From assembly GCA_030450655.1 (NCBI GenBank), contig JAKDIE010000120.1:1-5358 (forward strand): a stretch of DNA of 5,358 nt, given 5' to 3'. The position numbers were made by a program, and so were the translations under genes. The DNA is from Ruaniaceae bacterium. GTDB taxonomy: Bacteria; Actinomycetota; Actinomycetes; Actinomycetales; Actinomycetaceae. This document shows positions 1 through 4,960 of this stretch, in pieces (within the stretch, counting starts at the first letter, position 1; every line of letters starts with the position of its first letter). Under the pieces are notes generated by a model. It was not told the DNA's origin and searched no databases. It worked only from the letters and a program-made list of their open reading frames with translations.

Positions 1-143
1 TAGATCATCACGAAGAACGCGATGAAGGCGTAGACGACGTTGCCGCCCACGTCCCCCGATCCGTACCCGACCTTGTTGTACCACTTCAGGTACTTCTTAT
101 CGCTCGGATTCTCGCCGATCTTCGCGCTCGACTGCTCGCTCAC
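1..143 (-). CDS. GPH-family sugar:cation symporter, N-terminal fragment
   Basis: Only the first 47 codons are present; the gene runs off the left edge. The translation begins with about 20 hydrophilic residues rich in Ser, Lys and Glu, followed by NKVGYGSGDVGGNVVYAF and a hydrophobic run, IAFFVMIY. This entry into the first membrane helix, with an Asp in a Gly-rich stretch, is typical of the glycoside-pentoside-hexuronide symporters (MelB/LacS type), which import sugars with H+ or Na+. The start is GTG at 143-141; it overlaps the lacZ stop codon by four bases (GTGA) and has a good Shine-Dalgarno sequence, GAGGTGA, four bases upstream inside the lacZ end. This implies translational coupling with the beta-galactosidase, so the likely substrate is lactose or another beta-galactoside. 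The substrate is inferred from context, since the specificity-determining regions lie outside the window. Another MFS subfamily is possible but less likely. Confidence 0.8.
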   Translation of the reverse strand, partial: MSEQSSAKIGENPSDKKYLKWYNKVGYGSGDVGGNVVYAFIAFFVMI

Positions 144-3100
144 GCGTTCACCTCATTTTCGTGTTGGGGGATTGTTGATGGAACGCTCGCCGATGGGACG
201 AGCGTGAGTGCGAACCGGAACTCCGGCGCATCGAGCCGGTACTTTTCGAGAACCTCCGGCCCGCAACTGTTCGATCCGATGCCGTTCTGGGCGTAGTCCA
301 GGCACCACACCGTCTCGCCCGAGAAGGCGAGGTCCACGTTGTGCGTGGCATCGTCCAATTGCTCCTGCGTGTACGGCGAGGCGTTGAAGCTGAACGTCCC
401 GTCACCCACTGCGGCGATGGCACGCGCGGCGTTGCCGGCAATGACGTAGTCGCAATCGTGGTGGCTGCCGTTCTCCTGCGGCCGCAGGTAGTCCACGTGC
501 AAACCCAGCACCGTGGAGGAGTAGCGGCCATGGGAGCTCGCCCGGTGCTTGTCCGGGTAGCTCTCGAATGGGCCGAGCCCGTAGTACGTGACCTGATCGA
601 AGGTTCCATCCAAGAACAGGCGCAGGCCGAACCGCGGGAACATGGGGAACTCGGGGTCCTTGCGCACCGTCATGTCCACGTGGACCGCACCGGCGGCGCT
701 CACGTGCCACACCGTATCGATCTGCGCGATCCGCTGCACGGCAGGGGCGAGCAGCGCCATCGAGCTAGTGACAGTCACGCCGTCCGGACTCACCGAGCAC
801 TCGGTGCTGTACGCCCTAGCGCGCGCGTGGGGGTATTGCGCCAGCTGCCACTTCTCCTTGATGTACATATCGTTATCGGTGGGCGCCCGCCAGATGTTCA
901 GCTCCATCGGGCGGGTCAGCAGGGGCTCGCCCCCCACACTCATGGTGCGGAACAGGCCGTTCGTTCGATCCAGGACGTATTCGAAGGCGCCGCCGCTGAT
1001 CGTGATGAAGCGCTCATCGGCCTGCACGTCGAGCGCGTGCGAGTGATCGTCGTCGGCCTCAAGGAGCTTGAGAGCGGCCTGGTTCCGGGGGTCCGCAACC
1101 TCCAGCAGGATCTCGTCGAAGCCAAGGCTGTGGCCCGCCGGCACCAGCTCGGTGGCACCGATGAGGTGATAGGTGACCGTGAGGTAGCACCGCCCCGAAT
1201 CGGGAATCGTGATGCCGCAGTGCACGGAACCCGTGGCGCGCGGCGGGATGGACGGCAGCGACTCGATCGTTCCGCTCTCGATCACCTCGCCGTCCCGCGT
1301 CACCTCGTAGCTGACGCTCACGAGGCCGGCGAGATTGGTGAAGTCGAGGTTGTTCCGTAGCCGTAGCTCGCCGGTCGCCTGGTTGAAGCCCGCCGCCCGA
1401 ACGGGCCGGTGGACGTTGGCGAACTCCAGCAGGCCCACGTGTGGTTGCCGGTCAGGGCTCACCAAGCCGTCCACGCAGAAGTTGCTATCGTGAATGATCT
1501 CCCCGTGATCACCGCCGTAGTAGTAGATCGCGCGGCCGTCCTCGGTGGTCCCCTTATAGACGGCGTGATCGCACCACTCCCACACGAAGCCGCCACACAT
1601 GGCCGGGTTGGACTCGATGATCTCGAGGTAGTCCTCGAAATCGCCCGGGCCGTTGCCCATGGCGTGGCAGTACTCCAGCAGCAGGAACGGCTTATCCGGC
1701 TGCGAATCGAGGTACTCCTGCACCTCGGTGAGCGCGGGGTACATGCGGCTGTAGACATCAATCACCGAGTAGTCGTACTTGCGCTTCTTATCGTCGTAGA
1801 AGGAGCTCTCGTAGACGGTTAGGCGGCTGGGATCGAACTCCTTGGTCCAGCGCAGCGACTCCTCGAAGGTGATGCCGTACGCGCACTCGTTGCCTGCGGA
1901 CCACATCACGATGGAGGGACGGTTCTTCTCGCGCCGCACGCAGGCCTGCATGCGATCCATCGAGGCCGGCAGGAAGTCCGGGTTATCCGCGATGCGCTCG
2001 TTCCAGTGCAGCACCTGGTTGGGGAACGAGAGGTCCGCCAGGTACTGGGCTTGGGTACCGTGACTCTCGTTATCGGCCTCATCGAGAACGTAGAAGCCGA
2101 GCTCGTCGCAGAGCTGGTAGAAGTACGGCGAGTTTGGGTAGTGGCTGCTGCGGATCGCGTTGACGTTGTGCTGCTTCATCATCCGCAGATCGGTCATCAG
2201 TTGGTCGAGGTTGATGGCCGGGCCTGTGACGGGATCGGAATCGTGGCGGTTGACGCCCCTGAACCTGATGTCCTGATCGTTGACCTGGATGACGTTGCCG
2301 TTGGTGCGGACGTTCCTGACCCCCACGCGGTCCACGATGGTCTCGCGCTCGGTCTCGATGGTCAGCGTGTAGAGGTAGGGATCCTCCGCGTTCCAGAGGT
2401 GTGGGGCCGGGATCTCGAGTTCGGCGCTGTGGGTGTACTCGTCGTCGTCGGGGGTGTGCTCCAACTCTGCTGCGGCAATGGGTTCGCCAGTGGCGTCCGT
2501 GAGCGCGATGCGGGCCGGAATCGGTTCACTGGTGAAGGAGGCGCGCACGCGGACCACGGCGCGATCGGGGTGGATCTGCGTGGTGGTGAAGTAGTCGAAG
2601 ATCGCCGATTCGGGGCGCTCCAGCAGGTACACATCGCGGAATATCCCGCTGGTGCGGAACTTGTCCTGATCCTCCAGGTACGTGCCGACCCCCCACTTGA
2701 GGACGAGCACCGCCAGCCGGTTCGTGCCGGGGACAAGGAGATCGGTCACGTCGAACTCGCTGGTGGCGTGGGAGATCTGGCTGTAGCCCACGTAGCGGCC
2801 GTTCAGCCACACGTAGTAGCAGGAATCGACACCCTCAAAGTTGAGGTGGACCCGTGGCGCCTCCGGGGTGGGCGCGTACTCGAAATCGCGGATGTAGGCG
2901 CCGCAGGGATTCTCCTGGGGCACGTGCGGAGGATCGAGCGGGATCGGGTAGCGGATGTTGGTGTACTGGTGGGAATCGAACCCGAGGTTCTGCCACACGC
3001 TGGGCACCGGGATCTCCTCATACCCGTTCGCGAGGTCCTCTCCGAGGTAGAACTGCTCGGGCACGTCATACGTGCTCTCGAAGTAGCGGAAGCTCCACTG

Positions 3101-3247
3101 GCCATTGAGCATGTGGAGCCGGTCCGATAGTTCTCGATCCCTCACGAGTGGCCCCATCGGCCGGGATGCCGGAACGTAGTACGCCCGCCGGGGCAGGACG
3201 TTCTCGTTGAGGATCTGGAGGTCTTCGTGATGGTTGAAGACGAACAT
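140..3247 (-). CDS. lacZ: beta-galactosidase, glycoside hydrolase family 2 (LacZ type)
   Basis: Complete protein of 1035 residues, close to the 1023 of E. coli LacZ. It hydrolyses terminal beta-D-galactosyl residues such as lactose in the cytoplasm; no signal peptide is visible. Domain order is the long LacZ form: N-terminal jelly-roll (about 40-215, including LEDQDKFRTSGIFRDV at 191-206), immunoglobulin-like domain (to about 315), TIM barrel (about 325-615), second Ig-like domain, and C-terminal beta-sandwich (about 745-1020). The acid/base is Glu454 in GNECAYG and the nucleophile is Glu525 in LLLEYCHAMGN. GVNRHD (331-336), the probable metal ligands Glu394 and His396 in DEADNESHG, WEWCDH (556-561), RAPTDND (787-793) and RPQENGSH (922-929) are also intact. 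Cys995 in GSNSCGP lies where E. coli has Trp999. The ATG at 3247 is preceded by AAGGGAG with a five-base spacer and gives a normal LacZ N-terminus. The gene overlaps the symporter downstream. Confidence 0.97.
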   Translation of the reverse strand: MFVFNHHEDLQILNENVLPRRAYYVPASRPMGPLVRDRELSDRLHMLNGQWSFRYFESTYDVPEQFYLGEDLANGYEEIPVPSVWQNLGFDSHQYTNIRYPIPLDPPHVPQENPCGAYIRDFEYAPTPEAPRVHLNFEGVDSCYYVWLNGRYVGYSQISHATSEFDVTDLLVPGTNRLAVLVLKWGVGTYLEDQDKFRTSGIFRDVYLLERPESAIFDYFTTTQIHPDRAVVRVRASFTSEPIPARIALTDATGEPIAAAELEHTPDDDEYTHSAELEIPAPHLWNAEDPYLYTLTIETERETIVDRVGVRNVRTNGNVIQVNDQDIRFRGVNRHDSDPVTGPAINLDQLMTDLRMMKQHNVNAIRSSHYPNSPYFYQLCDELGFYVLDEADNESHGTQAQYLADLSFPNQVLHWNERIADNPDFLPASMDRMQACVRREKNRPSIVMWSAGNECAYGITFEESLRWTKEFDPSRLTVYESSFYDDKKRKYDYSVIDVYSRMYPALTEVQEYLDSQPDKPFLLLEYCHAMGNGPGDFEDYLEIIESNPAMCGGFVWEWCDHAVYKGTTEDGRAIYYYGGDHGEIIHDSNFCVDGLVSPDRQPHVGLLEFANVHRPVRAAGFNQATGELRLRNNLDFTNLAGLVSVSYEVTRDGEVIESGTIESLPSIPPRATGSVHCGITIPDSGRCYLTVTYHLIGATELVPAGHSLGFDEILLEVADPRNQAALKLLEADDDHSHALDVQADERFITISGGAFEYVLDRTNGLFRTMSVGGEPLLTRPMELNIWRAPTDNDMYIKEKWQLAQYPHARARAYSTECSVSPDGVTVTSSMALLAPAVQRIAQIDTVWHVSAAGAVHVDMTVRKDPEFPMFPRFGLRLFLDGTFDQVTYYGLGPFESYPDKHRASSHGRYSSTVLGLHVDYLRPQENGSHHDCDYVIAGNAARAIAAVGDGTFSFNASPYTQEQLDDATHNVDLAFSGETVWCLDYAQNGIGSNSCGPEVLEKYRLDAPEFRFALTLVPSASVPSTIPQHENEVNA

Positions 3248-3251
3248 GAGG

Positions 3252-3266
3252 GCTCCCTTGCTCCCT
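3252..3266 (-). promoter_or_regulatory. lacZ ribosome binding site with tandem duplicated core
   Basis: On the minus strand the bases before the lacZ ATG read AGGGAGC A AGGGAGC CCTC ATG. The 7-mer AGGGAGC occurs twice, separated by one base. The proximal copy (AAGGGAG, five bases from the ATG) is the functional-looking Shine-Dalgarno sequence and fixes the start at 3247. The distal copy is too far away for direct initiation but could act as a standby site. A CCCT just before the start could pair with AGGG of the distal copy. Confidence 0.65.
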
Positions 3267-3267
3267 G

Positions 3268-3285
3268 CCGGGCGCCACCGCCCGG
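3268..3285 (-). other. GC-rich hairpin in the lacZ 5' leader
   Basis: The minus strand reads CCGGGCG GTGG CGCCCGG, a perfect 7-bp stem with a four-base loop. It ends eight bases upstream of the lacZ Shine-Dalgarno sequence. It has no U-tract after it, so a terminator is unlikely. A role in mRNA stability or in keeping the ribosome site single-stranded is possible, but this is inference. Confidence 0.5.
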
Positions 3286-3404
3286 TCCGTGCCGCAACTG
3301 TGAGCCTGGGCCGACGACTAACGCGTCTGATAGATCACACAATTGGTATCACGGATTGCCGCGCGGCGTGCGGGATTCGGAGAACTTTATCGAACGGGCG
3401 TTGA

Positions 3405-3502
3405 GGCGGGGCGTTCAGCTCGCCGCTTGCCTCGACAGCCACACGTTCAGCGCGTTCGTGCGCGCGGCCTGGAGCGCGGCGGCGACTGCACCGGTGGCCA
3501 CC
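3405..3502. repeat. Direct repeat copy 1 (ROK gene end, lacZ side)
   Basis: This 98-bp segment matches 4862-4960 in the same orientation. The best part, 3414-3502, aligns without gaps to 4872-4960 with six mismatches in 89 positions (about 93%). A further short match (GGCGGGG) extends past the ROK stop, with one gap and one mismatch. The match begins abruptly at GGTGGCCACC (3493-3502) inside the ROK reading frame and fades beyond 3405. Confidence 0.92.
3415..3502 (-). pseudogene. Orphan 3' tail of a ROK-family gene
   Basis: This fragment encodes the last 26-28 residues of a ROK protein, from VATG to LSRQAAS, then a TGA stop at 3417-3415. Against the tail of the ROK gene at 4873-4960 it differs by a single residue, Asn for Asp before VWLSRQ. 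Upstream of the fragment (toward higher coordinates) the homology stops abruptly at about 3502. The frame continues through unrelated codons to a TAG at 3591-3589 with no ATG, GTG or TTG before the ROK-like part, so it cannot make a ROK protein. It is a remnant or duplicated gene end, not a functional gene. Four of the five changed codons are silent, so it diverged while still part of a coding gene. Confidence 0.85.
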
Positions 3503-3515
3503 CAAACACGTGGCG

Positions 3516-3554
3516 GATACGTATCGCAGATTATGTCGGAAATGTATCGTAGAT
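3516..3554 (+). promoter_or_regulatory. Candidate operator: paired direct repeats and palindrome upstream of the ATPase gene
   Basis: GTATCGCAGAT (3521-3531) and GTATCGTAGAT (3544-3554) match at 10 of 11 positions and are 23 bp apart, roughly two helical turns, so both would face the same side of the DNA. The first overlaps the perfect 10-bp palindrome GATACGTATC (3516-3525). If transcription starts at the ATG, the second copy covers about -36 to -26, where a bound protein would block RNA polymerase. The binding protein is unknown. Confidence 0.45.
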
Positions 3555-3567
3555 CGCGCTTGATCTG

Positions 3568-3573
3568 TACAGT
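3568..3573 (+). promoter_or_regulatory. -10 element of a probable leaderless ATPase transcript
   Basis: TACAGT fits the actinobacterial TANNNT consensus. Its last base is seven positions before the A of the ATG at 3580, exactly where transcription would start at that A. No Shine-Dalgarno sequence precedes the ATG. The -35 region (around 3545-3550, TATCGT) is weak, as is common in actinobacteria. Confidence 0.6.
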
Positions 3574-3579
3574 AGCGGC

Positions 3580-4851
3580 ATGGGATACCTACCAAGAGTC
3601 GTCGATCGCCAGCTCGACCGACTACTCTCCGGCCTTCCGGCCGTCGCATTGGAGGGGCCGAAGGCTGTCGGTAAGACCGTGACCGCTCGGCGCCGAGTAG
3701 CCACCGCAGTCTCTCTCGATGATCCCGCCGAGGTCACGCTCATGCGCGAGGACCCCCAACGCCTTGACCGGCTCGAAAAGCCGCTGCTCCTTGATGAGTG
3801 GCAACATTATCCGGAGGCGTGGGACCGCGTGCGGCACAGCGTTGACGAGGGAGCACTCGCGGGAACTTACTTGCTCGCAGGGTCAAGTTTTCCCAAGGAC
3901 GCGCCGTCACACTCGGGCGCTGGGCGCATAGTGACGGTGAGAATGCGGCCCCTCAGCCTCGCGGAGCGCCAGCTCGCGCCCTCAACGGTCTCGTTGCGAG
4001 AGATGGTGGCGGGCAATGCCACTATCGATGGTGATTGTCCACTGAGCCTGGAGGATTACACCGAAGAGGTCACCAGTTCCGGGTTCCCGGCGATTCGGTC
4101 ACTGCCGTCGCATGTGCGGGCGGATGCTCTCGATGCCTATCTGCGCGCAGTCCTCGACCGCGACTTCGCAGACGCTGGGCGCCCCGTCCGGCGGCCGCAG
4201 ACCTTGCGGTCATGGCTAGCCGCATATGCGGCAGCAACGTCGACCACAGCGTCGTATAGCGTAATCCTCGATGCGGCGACACCTGGTCTGCCAGACAAGC
4301 CGAGCCGCTCGACGATCGTCGCCTATCGGGAGGTTCTCCAACGGATGTGGCTACTCGAAGAGTTGCCCGCCTGGACAGGTTCACGGAGCCTCCTCACCGC
4401 GTTCGGGCAGTCCCCAAAACACCACTTGGCCGATCCTGCATTGGCGGCGAGACTCCTTGGTGCCACGTCTGGATCATTACTCAGACGGCCAGATCCAGGC
4501 TCCGTATCGATTCCGAGGGACGGTACGCTGCTCGGCGCACTCTTCGAGTGCCTTGTCACCTTGTCAGTCCGCGTCTATTCGGATGCATTCCGCGCATCCG
4601 TCACACACCTTCGAACCCAACGGGGCGACCACGAGGTGGATCTCATTGTCACAGGCGAGGACGGCGCTGCCGTGGCGCTTGAGGTGAAGCTTGGCGCGGT
4701 CCCGGATGATCGCGACGTCCGGCACCTGCTATGGCTGCGCGACCGGCTCGGCGATGATCTCGTGGACGCGGCAGTCATCACCACAGGGCCCACTGCCTAC
4801 CGGCGACGAGACGGTATTGCAGTTGTCCCCCTAGGACTCCTCGGGCCGTAG
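3580..4851 (+). CDS. AAA_14/DUF4143-type ATPase, function unknown
   Basis: Complete 423-residue protein, the usual length of the family. The N-terminal P-loop ATPase domain (about 1-175) has Walker A GPKAVGKT (26-33), Walker B LLLDEWQ (69-75), a sensor-like YLLAGSS (97-103) and the family's typical RMRPLSLAE (121-129). The C-terminal half (about 180-420) is DUF4143, which belongs to the PD-(D/E)XK nuclease-like group. Candidate core residues are Glu323, Asp354 in HEVDLIV, and Glu368 and Lys370 in ALEVK, so the acidic/lysine signature appears intact. ATPase activity is well supported; nuclease activity and biological role are not established. No membrane segment is seen. The start matches the family N-terminus (YLPRVVDRQL) and an apparently leaderless promoter. 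The gene lies opposite to the lactose genes, diverges from lacZ, and converges on the ROK gene with 21 bases between stops. It has no functional link to lactose use and looks like an accessory insertion. Confidence 0.88.
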   Translation: MGYLPRVVDRQLDRLLSGLPAVALEGPKAVGKTVTARRRVATAVSLDDPAEVTLMREDPQRLDRLEKPLLLDEWQHYPEAWDRVRHSVDEGALAGTYLLAGSSFPKDAPSHSGAGRIVTVRMRPLSLAERQLAPSTVSLREMVAGNATIDGDCPLSLEDYTEEVTSSGFPAIRSLPSHVRADALDAYLRAVLDRDFADAGRPVRRPQTLRSWLAAYAAATSTTASYSVILDAATPGLPDKPSRSTIVAYREVLQRMWLLEELPAWTGSRSLLTAFGQSPKHHLADPALAARLLGATSGSLLRRPDPGSVSIPRDGTLLGALFECLVTLSVRVYSDAFRASVTHLRTQRGDHEVDLIVTGEDGAAVALEVKLGAVPDDRDVRHLLWLRDRLGDDLVDAAVITTGPTAYRRRDGIAVVPLGLLGP

Positions 4852-4864
4852 CTCTCGGCACGGC
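4845..4864. other. Weak inverted repeat between convergent ATPase and ROK stops
   Basis: GCCGT (4845-4849) and ACGGC (4860-4864) can form a 5-bp stem with a ten-base loop, spanning the ATPase stop codon. On the plus strand it is followed by GGGGGCTTT. It is too short to call a terminator, and no better candidate is present in the 21-base gap, so ATPase transcription may read into the ROK gene as antisense. Confidence 0.25.
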
Positions 4865-4960
4865 GGGGGCTTTCAGCTCGCCGCTTGCCTCGACAGCCAC
4901 ACATCCAGGGCGTTCGTGCGTGCGGCCTGGAGCGCGGCGGCGACGGCGCCGGTGGCCACC
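4862..4960. repeat. Direct repeat copy 2 (3' end of the intact ROK gene)
   Basis: This is the partner of the repeat at 3405-3502 and is formed by the last codons of the ROK gene plus about ten bases after its stop. It begins 10 bases past the ATPase stop codon. The two copies bracket the ATPase gene as a direct repeat with a start-to-start spacing of about 1458 bp. It is too long for a normal transposon target-site duplication. Confidence 0.92.

Larger units (their letters stand above)
3248..3404 (-). promoter_or_regulatory. lacZ upstream region; promoter not firmly located
   Basis: This stretch lies between the orphan ROK tail and lacZ and contains no plausible gene. Read on the minus strand, possible -10 elements are TAAAGT (around 3385-3390), which fits TANNNT but has a poor -35, and a weak TTGTGT-16 bp-TAGTCG pair around 3313-3340. 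Two symmetric sequences could be operators: AACG-CC-CGTT (3393-3402), beside the TAAAGT candidate, and the 10-bp palindrome GCCGCGCGGC (3358-3367). Either may be chance in GC-rich DNA. Because the ATPase block now separates ROK from lacZ, lacZ must rely on a promoter in or near this stretch. Confidence 0.35.
3503..4960. other. Candidate inserted block: one ATPase gene plus a ROK gene-end copy
   Basis: The DNA between the two direct repeats, plus one repeat copy, makes a unit of 1458 bp whose only gene is the DUF4143 ATPase on the strand opposite the lactose genes. Removing it would join the ROK gene end directly to the lacZ leader, giving a plain ROK-lacZ-symporter order on one strand. This is the expected structure of an insertion at a gene 3' end that keeps the target gene intact. 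No integrase, transposase or terminal inverted repeat is visible, so the mechanism is unknown. Homologous recombination between related ROK loci could leave the same scar. Confidence 0.5.

Noticed and set aside
341..1360. A 339-codon open frame on the plus strand opposite the lacZ C-terminus
   Set aside because: It is Arg/Val/His-rich with no recognisable domain and lies fully within lacZ, so it is a shadow frame.
2006..3130. A 374-codon open frame on the plus strand opposite lacZ
   Set aside because: It lies wholly antisense to a clearly real lacZ with intact catalytic motifs. Its translation is low-complexity (Val, Gly, Asp, Ala rich) with no recognisable domain, as expected for a shadow frame in GC-rich DNA.
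3268..3285. Rho-independent terminator in the lacZ leader
   Set aside because: The stem is strong, but it is followed by GC- and purine-rich sequence containing the ribosome binding site, with no U-tract.
3335..3649. A 104-codon minus-strand frame running through the ROK-tail fragment
   Set aside because: It is in a different frame from the ROK tail, overlaps the ATPase N-terminus, and shows no family similarity.
3227..3682. A 151-codon plus-strand frame spanning the lacZ start, ROK tail and ATPase start
   Set aside because: It crosses three independently supported features. Its only family-like stretch (RAAWSAAATAPVAT) is the reverse reading of the ROK tail, which recurs at 4916.
3414..4960. 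Interpretation of the flanking repeats as a transposon target-site duplication
   Set aside because: The repeats are about 90-99 bp and 7% divergent, and there are no terminal inverted repeats or transposase; target duplications are short and start out identical.
3405..4960. CRISPR-like or tandem repeat array
   Set aside because: There are only two copies, separated by a full gene, and they are coding sequence.
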